The notes: generated from the letters alone by a model not told the origin. A stretch of DNA of 48,110 nt from Rhodocyclaceae bacterium (GCA_024709955.1 JANJVS010000186.1:1-48110); one strand, 5' to 3'. Shown: positions 26,121-34,775, counted from the first letter of the stretch. Numbers and translations: made by a program.

Positions 26121-26350
26121 GCGAACCAGCCCTCGACCTTGGCGCGCGCCGGCACGCCGCCGGCGTGGACGACCTTGCCGTCGATCACCACGCCCGGCGT
26201 GCTCATCACGCCGTGGGCCATGATCTGCTGCAAGTCCTCGATTTTTTCGAGGGCGATTTCGACGCCCTTGGCGCGGGCGACCTCCTCGACGAGCTGGTAG
26301 GTGTTCCGGCAGTTGGCGCAGCCGGTGCCGAGTATCTTGATGGTCTTCAT
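26117..26350 (-). CDS. small thioredoxin-fold redox protein
   Basis: This 77-residue protein has active site GTGCANCRNT (Cys11, Cys14) and the cis-Pro loop VMSTPGVVIDGKVVHAGGVP. It belongs to the MTH895/TM0996 small thioredoxin-like group often found beside YraQ-type permeases and arsenic genes. GGAGACC precedes ATG 26350. It may recycle ArsC; that is inferred from coupling with arsC. Confidence 0.9.
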   Translation of the reverse strand: MKTIKILGTGCANCRNTYQLVEEVARAKGVEIALEKIEDLQQIMAHGVMSTPGVVIDGKVVHAGGVPARAKVEGWFA

Positions 26351-26363
26351 GGTGGTCTCCTTG

Positions 26364-26687
26364 TCAGCAGCAGGAATTGCCCTTGGCCGTCGGCGTGCAG
26401 CAGGCGGGCCGCGCCGCATCGGGCGCAAAAGTCGGCGCCGGCGGGACGGTGGGGGCGGGTTGGTCGGGCTGGCGCGCCGCTTCGTCGAAGCTGGCGTCGA
26501 GCATCTGCCCCGCCTCGTCGCGGATGTGGCGCGCGATGTCGACCACCAGGTCGATTTGCGCCGCGCCAATGCCGTAGCCGCGCAGGCGTTCGAGCTGGCA
26601 GAGCCCCTGCTTCGGGTGGTTGGCGGCGATGTTCGCGGCCAGGGAAACCAGCGCGACGATGGAAGGATGCAAGAGCGGATCGGTCAT
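26364..26687 (-). CDS. AhpD/CMD-like small protein with Cys-rich tail
   Basis: This 107-residue protein starts HPSIVALVSLAANIAANHPKQGLCQLERLRGYG, then IDLVVDIARHIRDEAGQ. This resembles the carboxymuconolactone-decarboxylase/AhpD helical fold, where members in arsenic operons usually have C-x2-C at the NHPKQGLC position; here the first Cys is missing. A Pro-rich linker encoded by a dispersed-element copy follows, then a tail with two Cys pairs (ACC-TPTAKGNS-CC) that could bind a thiophilic metal or arsenite. It lies between the permease and the thioredoxin-like gene. Confidence 0.6.
   Translation of the reverse strand: MTDPLLHPSIVALVSLAANIAANHPKQGLCQLERLRGYGIGAAQIDLVVDIARHIRDEAGQMLDASFDEAARQPDQPAPTVPPAPTFAPDAARPACCTPTAKGNSCC
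26427..26451 (-). repeat. dispersed 25-bp element, copy 6 (linker of AhpD-like protein)
   Basis: On the plus strand it reads AAAAGTCGGCG, CC, GGCGGGACGGTG, a perfect match. It is in sense orientation relative to the gene, 63 bases from its stop, and encodes the Pro-rich [10 protein letters not shown] stretch. Confidence 0.9.
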
Positions 26688-26697
26688 GAATGTTTCC

Positions 26698-27735
26698 TCA
26701 CAGCACGGCGTTGAAGACGATGCCGACGACCAGGATGCCGGCGGCGACGACGCCCGCGAAGGTGGCGATCAGCGGGATTCTCAGCACCTTGCGCAGGATG
26801 ATCATCTCGGGCAATGACAGCGCGATGACGCTCATCATGAAGGCGAGCACGGTGCCGAGCGCCGCGCCCTTGCCGAGCAGCGCCTCGACCACCGGGATGA
26901 TGCCGGCGGCGTTGGCGTACATCGGCACGCCGATCGCCACGGCGGCCGGCAGCGACCACCAGGGCGCGTCCTTGCCCATGATCGACGCCATGAAGTCCTG
27001 CGGCACGTAGCCGTGGATGCCGGCGCCCACCGCGATGCCGGCGAGGATGTAGGGCCAGACCTTGCCGACGATCTGCTTGACGTGTCCGACGCCGGCCTCG
27101 ATGCGCGCGGCCCAGCCGATGCGCTCGGCCGCGTAGTCGGCCGACTGGCTGGCCTGCATCTGGCGTACCCAGTCCTCCAGGTAACGCTCCATGCCGAGCC
27201 GGCCGATGACCAGGCCGGCGACGATGGCCACGGCGAGGCCGAGGCCCAGGTACAAGGCCGCCACCTGCCAGCCGAACAGGCCGAACAGCAGGGCGAGAGC
27301 GACCTCGTTCACCATCGGCGCCGAGATGAGGAAGGAGAAGGTGACGCCCAGCGGCACGCCGGCGGAGAGGAAGCCGATGAACAGTGGCACCGCCGAGCAG
27401 GAACAGAAGGGCGTGACGATGCCGAGCAGCGCCGCCAGCACGTTGCCGACGCCGAGGCGCCGGCCGGCGAGCAGCGCGCGCGTGCGCTCGGGCGTGACGA
27501 AGGTATGGACCACGCCCATGGCGAAGACCACGGCGGTGAGCAGCAGCAGCACCTTGGGGGTGTCGTAGAAGAAGAAGTGGAGCGCCTCGCCAAGGTGCGT
27601 CGTGCGCGTCAGCCCGAACAGGCCGATGACGAAATCGGCGAAAGGCACGAGGCTCGCATAGGCGCCGATCCAGGCGGCGACGGCGAGCAGCAGCAGGCCC
27701 CAGGGGGCGCTCCGGGAGGTGACGGCGGCGCTCAT
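26698..27735 (-). CDS. YraQ/DUF318-family permease
   Basis: This 345-residue protein has about nine membrane helices. The hallmark TPFCSCSAVPLFIGFLSAGVPLG and later PMYANAAGIIPVVEALLGKG place it in the YraQ (DUF318) family. Related proteins (ArsP) export methylated arsenicals, and family members are common in arsenic operons; the exact substrate here is not proven. It overlaps the arsR stop by 4 bases. Confidence 0.88.
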   Translation of the reverse strand: MSAAVTSRSAPWGLLLLAVAAWIGAYASLVPFADFVIGLFGLTRTTHLGEALHFFFYDTPKVLLLLTAVVFAMGVVHTFVTPERTRALLAGRRLGVGNVLAALLGIVTPFCSCSAVPLFIGFLSAGVPLGVTFSFLISAPMVNEVALALLFGLFGWQVAALYLGLGLAVAIVAGLVIGRLGMERYLEDWVRQMQASQSADYAAERIGWAARIEAGVGHVKQIVGKVWPYILAGIAVGAGIHGYVPQDFMASIMGKDAPWWSLPAAVAIGVPMYANAAGIIPVVEALLGKGAALGTVLAFMMSVIALSLPEMIILRKVLRIPLIATFAGVVAAGILVVGIVFNAVL

Positions 27736-28091
27736 GCCGCGACTCCGGCGCGGGCGCGGCGCTTCGCGCTGGTGGCCGCTGCGGCGGTCTTCGGCAGGCA
27801 GGCGCCGCCGCCCTGGCAGCAGTTGTCGGTGAGGAATGCGATCAACTCGTCCATCGCCGCGTAGTTGGCCGCATAGAAGACGAAGCGGCCATCCTGGCGC
27901 GCGTCGGTGAGGCCGGCGCGGGAGAGCTGGGCGACGTGGAAGGACAGCGTGGCCGGCGGGATGTCGAGGGCGGCGGCGATGGCGCCGGCGTTCATGCCCC
28001 GCGGGCCCGCCTCCACCAGCAGGCGGAAGATCGAGAGCCGGGTCTCCTGGGCCAACGCGGCGAGCGTGTCCACGGCCTGGGCGGTTTTCAT
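27732..28091 (-). CDS. arsR: ArsR-type arsenic-responsive repressor
   Basis: This 119-residue winged-helix regulator (ETRLSIFRLLVEAGPRGMNAGAIAAALDIPPATLSFHVAQLSRAGL) lacks the ELCVCDL motif in helix 3. Instead it has Cys91, Cys92 and Cys98 (NCC-QGGGA-C) near the C-terminus. That spacing equals Cys95/96/102 of the Acidithiobacillus ferrooxidans ArsR, which bind arsenite. I chose ATG 28091; an upstream in-frame ATG (MAHHF) is possible but would read through the operator-like region. It heads the operon. Confidence 0.92.
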   Translation of the reverse strand: MKTAQAVDTLAALAQETRLSIFRLLVEAGPRGMNAGAIAAALDIPPATLSFHVAQLSRAGLTDARQDGRFVFYAANYAAMDELIAFLTDNCCQGGGACLPKTAAAATSAKRRARAGVAA

Positions 28092-28103
28092 TTTTATGTT
28101 TCC

Positions 28104-28153
28104 ATGATTATCGAAATGATGCGCCATTCTAGCGGCGCGAGGGCGGAGGTCAA
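28104..28153 (-). promoter_or_regulatory. arsR operon promoter and operator-like site
   Basis: On the minus strand: TTGACC (28153-28148), a 16-base spacer, TAGAAT (28131-28126). Just downstream, 28120-28104 is an AT-rich imperfect dyad (ATCATTTCGATAATCAT) that would overlap the start point, a typical place for ArsR autorepression. The promoter is good; the operator is a guess from position and composition. Confidence 0.65.
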
Positions 28154-28433
28154 GCGGGGAATGGCGGCGGGGGGGCGGCGAGGCTGAGGCCGTCGGTGTG
28201 CGCCTGCGTGGCAATGGCAGGGATGGACGGCTGAACGGCGAACGCATGCGGGCTGCCGCGCCCGAATCGCGGTCGGCCAGCATCCGGTTCCGCGGCCAGC
28301 CAGGGTTCGGTCAGGCGCTGCGCGAGGATTTTTGCTTCAATGGGTCGCCGCTGGAACGTTTCCATCGGGTACTGTTTCAAATGCGTTGATGGCAAGCGGA
28401 ATCCAATCAACTTGCGAAAGTGAGGCAACCCTG
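28154..28433 (+). other. non-coding gap before the dioxygenase gene
   Basis: About 280 bases with no convincing gene. It holds a spaced dyad TTGAT-N15-ATCAA (28386-28410) and GAGG at 28422-28425, the likely ribosome binding site of the next gene. A short minus-strand open frame here has no ribosome binding site and no recognised domain. Confidence 0.5.
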
Positions 28434-29270
28434 ATGAATACGACTGCTTCTTCCAGCAAAGCGGGAAGCGGAACCCGGATGCCGACCTGGTTCGTGCCGC
28501 ATGGCGCGGGCCCCTGTTTTTTCATGGAGTGGCGTCCGGCCGATGCCTGGCACAAGATGGCCAACTTTCTCGGCGGCGCGGCATCGACGTTACCGCGGCG
28601 CCCCAAGGCCATCATCATGGTTTCGGCTCACTGGCTGGAATCCTCCTGCGCCGTCACCAGCGGCCAGGCGCCCGAGCTGATTTATGACTACCATGGCTTT
28701 CCGCCGCATACCTACGAATTGAAGTATCCGGCACCGGGGGCGCCAGAGCTGGCATCACGCATCGCCGGGTTACTCGCGCAGGCAGGGTTGCCAGCCCATT
28801 CGGACGTGGCACGAGGCTTCGATCATGGAATGTTCATCCCGATGATGCTGATGTTCCCCGACGCAGACATTCCCGTCGTTCAGTTGTCTCTGCTCGACAG
28901 CCTCGATCCCGTGGTCCACTTGCAGGCCGGTCGGGCGATCGCCTCGCTGCGTGACGAGGGCATCTTGATCATTGGTAGCGGCATGAGTTTTCACAACATG
29001 CGTGGCTACGGCGATCCGGGTTTCGGTCCGATCTCGGACGAGTTCGATGCCTGGCTGACGCAGGCCGTCGAGGCTCCCCGGGATAAGCGCCATCAGGCAC
29101 TGGTCGATTGGGAACAGGCGCCTTCCGCGCGTCTGTGCCATCCGCCCCGCGCGGAAGAACACTTGTTGCCATTGATGGTCGTCGCCGGTGCCGCTGGCGA
29201 AGATGCCGGCCGGCGGATGTTTTCCGACCGGGTCATGGAAACGACGCTCTCTGCCTTCTGTTTCGGCTAG
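28434..29270 (+). CDS. DODA-type (class III extradiol) dioxygenase
   Basis: This 278-residue protein matches the LigB/DODA family: VPHGAGP (His23) and VSAHWLE (His66) supply metal ligands, followed by YDYHGFPPHTYELKYPAPGAPELA, GFDHGMFIPMMLMFP, and C-terminal EEHLLPLMVVAGAA. Such enzymes cleave catechol-like rings; YgiD-like members act on DOPA. Substrate is unknown. Codon use is a little less GC-rich than its neighbours, and it stands alone between the ars operon and a tRNA gene, so gain by transfer is possible. Confidence 0.9.
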   Translation: MNTTASSSKAGSGTRMPTWFVPHGAGPCFFMEWRPADAWHKMANFLGGAASTLPRRPKAIIMVSAHWLESSCAVTSGQAPELIYDYHGFPPHTYELKYPAPGAPELASRIAGLLAQAGLPAHSDVARGFDHGMFIPMMLMFPDADIPVVQLSLLDSLDPVVHLQAGRAIASLRDEGILIIGSGMSFHNMRGYGDPGFGPISDEFDAWLTQAVEAPRDKRHQALVDWEQAPSARLCHPPRAEEHLLPLMVVAGAAGEDAGRRMFSDRVMETTLSAFCFG

Positions 29271-29482
29271 GAGCAGGAGTATGGGCACGCCGGCGTCGGA
29301 TGCCGACGTTCGGCGCAAACGCGATCGCAAGGTTTGTCGCCGCAGGGAAACCCGCCGCTCATCGGCCCGGACCGCATGGCCGACGAGTCGCCGTCTTATC
29401 CGCACATGCCGCCCCCAATCCCCTGCCGGCATCCGGCAAGGAACCGGGCGCATGATGGCCCTGCGGGTAGAATCGCGTCCGC

Positions 29483-29569
29483 GCCCGGATGGTGAAATCG
29501 GTAGACACAAGGGACTTAAAATCCCTCGGCCGCGAGGCTGTGCGGGTTCGATTCCCGCTCCGGGCACCA
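29483..29569 (+). tRNA. tRNA-Leu (anticodon UAA)
   Basis: The acceptor stem GCCCGGA (29483-29489) pairs with TCCGGGC (29559-29565). The anticodon loop is CTTAAAA with anticodon TAA, there is a long variable arm (class II tRNA), the T-loop is GGTTCGATTCC, and the 3' CCA is encoded (29567-29569). TAGAAT at 29468-29473 may be its -10. Confidence 0.97.
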
Positions 29570-29606
29570 TCCGCCAATCGTTCAGCCTCCATAGCCGCCG
29601 CCGACC

Positions 29607-30149
29607 ATGAATGCACGACTCTCCTGCGCGATTTTGCTCGCGCTTGCCTGCCAGCCCGCCTGGTCCCAGATCGCCGTCGAGTTCGACAAGAGCTACGTTT
29701 ACGTTCCCACCGGCGCGAGCGATACCATCGCCGCCACCCATGTCCAGGTGCCGGGCCTGGGCAACTACGACGTGCGCTTCAAGTTCAATCCGGCGACGCT
29801 GGCGCTGGACCTGGTCAGCGCCACGCCGAGCACGACCGACGACAACACCGAGTCCCTGACCGGGCTTTACCACTGCAAGCGCTACGGCGACACGACGCCG
29901 CTGTTCTCGACGGTGATCAGGCCGGCCGGCCAGAACCTGGTGTTCGGCGGTGCGGTGGAATACGTGTTCTACGGCATTTCCGGCAGCAACAACTGGAAAT
30001 ACACCGCGTCCCTGAGCGACGGCGGCAAATATCTGCTGTCGGTGGTCAAGGAGAGCGCGACGAGCATCTACGCGATCACGGGCTATATTCCGCCCGGGCA
30101 GTCTTCGATGGACACGAACGCGGCCTTGCGCTGCGACAAGGCGAGCTGA
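29607..30149 (+). CDS. secreted protein of unknown function
   Basis: This 180-residue protein has a signal peptide (cut after QPAWS, about residue 20) and a mature part rich in beta-strand-forming residues (VEFDKSYVYVPTGASD, YDVRFKFNPATLALDLVSA). There are two Cys, near residues 90 and 176. I recognise no family. It is 16 bases before the pilin-like gene, so the two are probably co-transcribed. Confidence 0.75.
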   Translation: MNARLSCAILLALACQPAWSQIAVEFDKSYVYVPTGASDTIAATHVQVPGLGNYDVRFKFNPATLALDLVSATPSTTDDNTESLTGLYHCKRYGDTTPLFSTVIRPAGQNLVFGGAVEYVFYGISGSNNWKYTASLSDGGKYLLSVVKESATSIYAITGYIPPGQSSMDTNAALRCDKAS

Positions 30150-30165
30150 ACGAAAGGGGCGGGCG

Positions 30166-30663
30166 ATGCGGAAAACTGGCGGCTTCACCATGGTCGAGAT
30201 GATGGCGGTGATCGCGGTGATCGCCATCCTCACACTGCTCGCGCTGCCTTCCTACCTGGATCGCATCGTGCGCGAACAGATCGAGCAGTCGCTGCCCCTC
30301 GCCGACATCGCCAAGAAGCCGGTCGCCGCTGCCTGGGCGGCCCTGCAGGAGTTCCCCGACGACAACGCGGCGGCGCTGCTGCCGGCGCCGGACAAGATCG
30401 TGAACAATTTCGTCGCCGCGCTGACGGTGGACCATGGCGCGATCCACCTGACCTTCGGCAACCAGGCCAACAAGACGATTCAGGGCAAGATCCTGACGCT
30501 GCGCCCGGCGGTGGTGGAGGACGCGCCGGTGGTGCCGGTGGCCTGGATCTGCGCCGGCGCCGAGGTGCCGGGCAAGATGACGCTCAAGGGCGGGGAGGAC
30601 CGCACCAGCGTGCCGCGCGAGTATCTGCCGCTGGCCTGCCGCGGCGCGACCAAGCCGCAATGA
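30166..30663 (+). CDS. orphan type IV pilin-like protein
   Basis: This 165-residue protein has a prepilin peptidase site (MRKTGG, cleaved before FTMVEMMAVIAVIAILTLLALP), with Glu5 of the mature protein present. The globular part (VPVAWICAGAEVPGKMT, EYLPLACRG) has two Cys that could form the disulfide loop of pilins. No pilus assembly genes are in the window, so it would rely on a system encoded elsewhere. It lies after the secreted unknown and converges with metW. Confidence 0.85.
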   Translation: MRKTGGFTMVEMMAVIAVIAILTLLALPSYLDRIVREQIEQSLPLADIAKKPVAAAWAALQEFPDDNAAALLPAPDKIVNNFVAALTVDHGAIHLTFGNQANKTIQGKILTLRPAVVEDAPVVPVAWICAGAEVPGKMTLKGGEDRTSVPREYLPLACRGATKPQ

Positions 30664-30673
30664 CGCGCGCCGC

Positions 30674-31270
30674 TCAGTCGCCGCGGCCGATGCGATAGAC
30701 CGCGAGGCTGCCGAGGAAGTTGTGTTCCTCGGCGACCGGCGCGCCGCGCTCGTCGAGCACGCGGCGGTCGCGGATCGCGATGCCCATGCCGGCGCACAGA
30801 CCCTCGAAGTCGAGCATGGTGAAGAAGCGCAGGTTGGGCGTGTCGTACCACTGGTACGGCAGGTCCTCGGAGACCGGCATGTGGCCGTTCATGATCGCCA
30901 TGCGGTTCTTCCAGTAGGCGAAGTTCGGGAAGGAGACCACCGCCTCGCGGCCGACGCGCAGCATCTCGGCGAGGATCTGCTGGGTGTGGCGCATGGTCTG
31001 CAGCGTGCGCGAGAGCACGACGTGGTCGAAGGAGTTGTCCTCGAAGCCGGCCAGGCCGGCGTCCAGGTCGCCCTGGACGACGTTGACGCCGTTCTCGACG
31101 GCGGCGAGCACGTGGCCGGGATCGAGTTCGACGCCCCAGCCGCGCACGCCGCGCGCCGCCAGCAGCTGCAGCAGCTCGCCCTCGCCGCAGCCGAGGTCGA
31201 GCACCGTCTCGCCGGGCTTGACCCAGCTGGCGATGACGTCGTAGTCGGGGCGCTTGAGGGCGTGGATCAT
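30674..31270 (-). CDS. metW: MetW, methionine biosynthesis methyltransferase-like protein
   Basis: This 198-residue class I SAM-binding protein has [19 protein letters not shown] (motif I), [25 protein letters not shown] and [29 protein letters not shown], typical of MetW. In many proteobacteria it is obligately paired with MetX and boosts homoserine acylation. The start overlaps the metX stop (ATGA). Confidence 0.95.
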   Translation of the reverse strand: MIHALKRPDYDVIASWVKPGETVLDLGCGEGELLQLLAARGVRGWGVELDPGHVLAAVENGVNVVQGDLDAGLAGFEDNSFDHVVLSRTLQTMRHTQQILAEMLRVGREAVVSFPNFAYWKNRMAIMNGHMPVSEDLPYQWYDTPNLRFFTMLDFEGLCAGMGIAIRDRRVLDERGAPVAEEHNFLGSLAVYRIGRGD

Positions 31271-32394
31271 GTCTTCACGTTGCGCAGGTAGCCGGCCACC
31301 AGGGCGTGATAGTGGCGGTCGTCCATGAGGAAGGCGTCGTGGCCGTGGGGGCTGACGATCTCGGCGTAGCTGACGTCGTGCTTGTTCTTCACCAGCGCAT
31401 GGACGATCTCGCGGCTCCTGGCCGGGGAGAAGCGCCAGTCGGTGGTGAACGAGGCGACGAAATACTTGGCGCGGGCGCCGGCCAGCGCGGCGGCGAGGTC
31501 GCCGCCGCAGGGCTCGGCCGGGTCGAAGTAGTCGAGCGCCTTGGTCATCAGCAGGTAGGTGTTGGCGTCGAAGTGGCCGGCGAACTTGTCGCCCTGGTAG
31601 CGCAGGTAGGATTCGATCTCGAATTCGACGCCGTAGCCGAAGCGCCCGGCGTCGGCGCGGCGCTTGCGGCCGAATTTCTCGGCCATCTGGTCGTCGGACA
31701 GGTAGGTGATGTGGCCGAGCATGCGCGCCAGGCGCAGGCCGCGCGTCGGCCGCGTGCCGTGGCGGTAGAAGTGGCCGCCGTGGAAGTCCGGGTCGGTGAG
31801 GATGGCCTGGCGCGCGACGTCGTTGAAGGCGATGTTCTCGGCGGTGAGTTTGGGCGCGGCGGCGATCACCAGGGCGTGGCGCACGCGCTCCGGCAGGTCG
31901 ATGGTCCATTGCAGCGCCTGCATGCCGCCGAGGCTGCCGCCGATCACCGCCGCCCACTGGTCGATGCCGAGGGCGTCGGCGAGGCGCGCCTGGGCCGCCA
32001 CCCAGTCGCTCACCGTGACCACCGGGAAGTCGGCGCCCCAGGGCTGGCCGGTGGCGGGATTGGGCGAGGACGGGCCGGTGGAGCCGTGGCAGCCGCCGAG
32101 GTTGTTCACGCCGACGACGAAGAAGCGGTTGGTGTCGAGGGGCCGGCCGGGGCCGATCAGGTTGTCCCACCAGCCGATGTTCCTGGGGTCGTCGGCGTAC
32201 CAGCCGGCGACGTGGTGGTGGCCGGAGAGGGCGTGGCAGACCAGCACCGCGTTGCTGCGCGCGGCGTTGAGCTCGCCGTAGGTTTCGTAGGCCAGTTCCC
32301 AGCGCGGCAGGCTGACGCCGGCGGCGAGGGCGATGGGGGTGTCGAAGGCGAGACGCCGCGCCGCGACGGGGCCGATGCTGCCGTGCTCGAACAT
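31267..32394 (-). CDS. metX: homoserine O-acyltransferase
   Basis: This 375-residue alpha/beta-hydrolase fold enzyme has [19 protein letters not shown], the nucleophile Ser154 in GGSLGGMQ, and the Asp and His of the triad in [10 protein letters not shown] and SPHGHDAFL. It activates homoserine for methionine synthesis, using acetyl- or succinyl-CoA; metW-linked MetX proteins are often succinyltransferases, which I cannot settle by eye. It precedes metW with a 4-base overlap. Confidence 0.95.
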   Translation of the reverse strand: MFEHGSIGPVAARRLAFDTPIALAAGVSLPRWELAYETYGELNAARSNAVLVCHALSGHHHVAGWYADDPRNIGWWDNLIGPGRPLDTNRFFVVGVNNLGGCHGSTGPSSPNPATGQPWGADFPVVTVSDWVAAQARLADALGIDQWAAVIGGSLGGMQALQWTIDLPERVRHALVIAAAPKLTAENIAFNDVARQAILTDPDFHGGHFYRHGTRPTRGLRLARMLGHITYLSDDQMAEKFGRKRRADAGRFGYGVEFEIESYLRYQGDKFAGHFDANTYLLMTKALDYFDPAEPCGGDLAAALAGARAKYFVASFTTDWRFSPARSREIVHALVKNKHDVSYAEIVSPHGHDAFLMDDRHYHALVAGYLRNVKT

Positions 32395-32410
32395 GGCGGG
32401 GGCGGCGGCC

Positions 32411-32929
32411 TTACGGCTGGATGCGGCGCGCGCCGTTGTAGCGGCGGCTCCAGTAGCGGTCGTCCATGTCCTCGATGCGCACGCGGGCGCCGGAACGGGG
32501 GGCGTGGACGAAGCGGTTGTCGCCCAGGTAGATGCCGACGTGGGAGAAGGCGCGCCGCATGGTGTTGAAGAACACCAGGTCGCCCGGTTGCAGTTCCTTC
32601 TTCTCGACGCGCGCGCCGGCCTGGCTGATGGCGGCGGCGTTGTGGGGCAGCGACAGGCCGAGGCTCTCGCTGAAGACATAGCGCACGAAGCCGGAGCAGT
32701 CGAAACCGGACTCGGGCGAGGTGCCGCCGCGCTTGTAGCGGATGCCCAGCAGCTCCAGGGCCTCGTCCAGCGTGGCCTGCACGCCATCGACGGCGCGCGA
32801 CATCATGGATGCGGGCGGATCGGCGAGCGTCAGGGAGGGCTGGAGCGGCAGGCTGGGCGTCTCGTCGGCGTGCGCGGATGCGACGAAACCGCAGAGCGCG
32901 ACGAGCAGGACTGTCAGGAATTTCTGCAT
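32411..32929 (-). CDS. NlpC/P60 cell-wall peptidase
   Basis: This 172-residue protein has a signal peptide (cut near SAHA, residue ~20) and an NlpC/P60 domain with catalytic Cys in FDCSGFVRY, His in FSHVGIYLG and a third polar residue in FVHAP. It should cut peptide stems of peptidoglycan in the periplasm. I took ATG 32929 because it gives a clean signal peptide. It lies 16 bases before metX. Confidence 0.92.
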   Translation of the reverse strand: MQKFLTVLLVALCGFVASAHADETPSLPLQPSLTLADPPASMMSRAVDGVQATLDEALELLGIRYKRGGTSPESGFDCSGFVRYVFSESLGLSLPHNAAAISQAGARVEKKELQPGDLVFFNTMRRAFSHVGIYLGDNRFVHAPRSGARVRIEDMDDRYWSRRYNGARRIQP

Positions 32930-33004
32930 GGGGGCGAACTTTAGTGTCAAAGACGCCGCAGGTAAACCCCGGCGCGCCCGTTTCCGGCGCTTGCCGTGCC
33001 GCAA

Positions 33005-33029
33005 AAAAGTCGGTTGCGGCGGGACGGTG
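33005..33029 (-). repeat. dispersed 25-bp element, copy 7 (after ptsI)
   Basis: On the plus strand it reads AAAAGTCGGTT, GC, GGCGGGACGGTG, with two differences in the first block. It starts 9 bases after the ptsI stop in transcript-sense orientation. Confidence 0.85.
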
Positions 33030-33038
33030 AGGCGCCGC

Positions 33039-34775
33039 TCATAGCCGCTCCACCTGTTCGCGGATGCGGTCGGGCTCCTCGCAGCGCAGGATGCGCGCCA
33101 CTTTCGCCGCCAGCTGTTCGGTGTCGGCCATGACGATCTGCTGCTTGACTTCGAGCAGCTGGGTCGGGTGCATGGAGAACTGGCGCAGGCCCATGCCGAG
33201 CAGCAGGCGCGTCAGTTTCGGGTCGCCGGCCAGCTCGCCGCAGACCGCCACCGGCATCTCGGCCTTCTGCGCGGCCTGGATCACCTGGGCGATCAGGCGC
33301 AGCACGGCCGGGTGCAGCGGGTCGTAGAGATGGGCGACCGCCTCGTCGGTGCGGTCGATGGCGAGCAGGTACTGGATCAGGTCGTTGGTGCCGATCGAGA
33401 GGAACTGCAGGCGCTTGACGAAGGCGCCGAGGGAGAGGGCGGCGGCCGGGATCTCGATCATGCCGCCGACGGCGATGCCCTCGTCGAACTTGCAGCGCCG
33501 CTCGCGCAGCTGCCACTTGGCCTGCTCGACCATCGCCAGGGTCTGCTCGATCTCGGTGACGTGGGCGAGCATCGGCACGAGGATCTGCACGCGGCCGTGG
33601 TGCGAGGCGCGCAGGATCGCGCGCAGCTGGGCGAGGAACAGCTGCGGCTCGGCCAGGCAGTAGCGGATCGCGCGCAGGCCGAGGGCCGGGTTGGGCGCCT
33701 GGCGCTCGGTGCCGGCCAGCGCGCGCGCGGTCTTGTCGGCGCCGATGTCGAGGGTGCGGATGGTCAGCGGCTTGCCGGCGAGGGACTTGGCGACCTGGCG
33801 GTAGGCCTCGTACTGCTCGTCCTCGCTGGGCAGCGAGTCGCGGTTCATGAAGAGGAATTCGGTGCGGAACAGGCCGACGCCGTCGGCGCCCGCCTCGCGG
33901 ACCTGCTCGACGTCCTGCGGCAGCTCGATGTTGGCCTGCAGGGTGATGTCCACGTTGTCGAGCGTGGTGGCGCGCGCGGTCTTGAGGCGCTTGAGCTTGG
34001 AGCGCTCCAGTTCGAGCTCGCGCTTGCGCAGCCGGTATTCCTCCAGCACGCGCGGATCGGGATCGACGATCAGCACGCCGCGCGTGCCGTCGATGATGAC
34101 CAGGTCGTCCTCGCGCACCAGCGGCCGCGCGTGGTGCAGGCCGACCACGGCGGGGATCGCCAGGCTGCGGGCGACGATGGCGGTGTGCGAGGTGGCGCCG
34201 CCGAGGTCGGTGACGAAGCCGGCGATCTTGAGGTTCTTGAACTGGATGGTGTCGGCCGGCGAGAGGTCGTGGGCGACGATCACCAGCGCGCCCTCGAAGT
34301 CCTTGCCGGCCTTCTTCGTCAGCTTGCGCGGCTTGCCGAGCAGGGCGCGCAGCACGCGCTCGACCACCTGGACGATGTCGTGCTTGCGCTCGCGCAGGTA
34401 GCTGTCGTCGATCTCGTTGAACTGGGCGACCAGCAGCTCCATCTGCTGCACCAGCGCCCATTCGGCGTTGCAGCGGCGCTCGCGGATCAGCGCCTTGGGC
34501 GCCTCGGCGAGCATCGGGTCGTCGAGGAACATCGCATGCACGTTCACCAGCGCCGCCAGCTCGCTCGGCGAGCCGGGGGCGGCGGCCTCGGTGCTCAGGG
34601 CGCCGAGCTCGGCGCGCACCGTCGCCATCGCATCGGCCAGGCGCTCGATCTCGCGCGGCACGTCGCGCTCGCGGACGGTGTAGTGGGCGACCTCCAGGGT
34701 CGCGTGCGACACCAGATGGGCATGGCCGATGGCGATGCCCTGGGAGACCGCGAGGCCGTGCAGGGTGAAGCTCAT
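33039..34775 (-). CDS. ptsI: PTS enzyme I
   Basis: This 578-residue protein of normal EI length has the phospho-His197 in GGATSHTAIVARS and PEP-barrel motifs DGVGLFRTEFLFM, GLRAIRYCLAEPQLF, PMLAHVTEIEQT, FLSIGTNDLIQYLLAIDR and VAVCGELAGDP. It passes phosphate from PEP to HPr. It lies 106 bases after ptsH. No sugar-specific IIB/IIC genes are nearby, so the chain is probably regulatory. Confidence 0.96.
   Translation of the reverse strand: MSFTLHGLAVSQGIAIGHAHLVSHATLEVAHYTVRERDVPREIERLADAMATVRAELGALSTEAAAPGSPSELAALVNVHAMFLDDPMLAEAPKALIRERRCNAEWALVQQMELLVAQFNEIDDSYLRERKHDIVQVVERVLRALLGKPRKLTKKAGKDFEGALVIVAHDLSPADTIQFKNLKIAGFVTDLGGATSHTAIVARSLAIPAVVGLHHARPLVREDDLVIIDGTRGVLIVDPDPRVLEEYRLRKRELELERSKLKRLKTARATTLDNVDITLQANIELPQDVEQVREAGADGVGLFRTEFLFMNRDSLPSEDEQYEAYRQVAKSLAGKPLTIRTLDIGADKTARALAGTERQAPNPALGLRAIRYCLAEPQLFLAQLRAILRASHHGRVQILVPMLAHVTEIEQTLAMVEQAKWQLRERRCKFDEGIAVGGMIEIPAAALSLGAFVKRLQFLSIGTNDLIQYLLAIDRTDEAVAHLYDPLHPAVLRLIAQVIQAAQKAEMPVAVCGELAGDPKLTRLLLGMGLRQFSMHPTQLLEVKQQIVMADTEQLAAKVARILRCEEPDRIREQVERL

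Noticed and set aside
28386-28410. TTGAT-N15-ATCAA as an FNR box for the dioxygenase gene
   Set aside because: FNR boxes need a 4-base spacer; this one is 15, so it could be another operator or chance.
28150-28428. Minus-strand frame of 92 codons (contains METFQRRPIEAKIL)
   Set aside because: No ribosome binding site, no family recognised and a low-complexity tail; it may be a gene remnant but cannot be supported.
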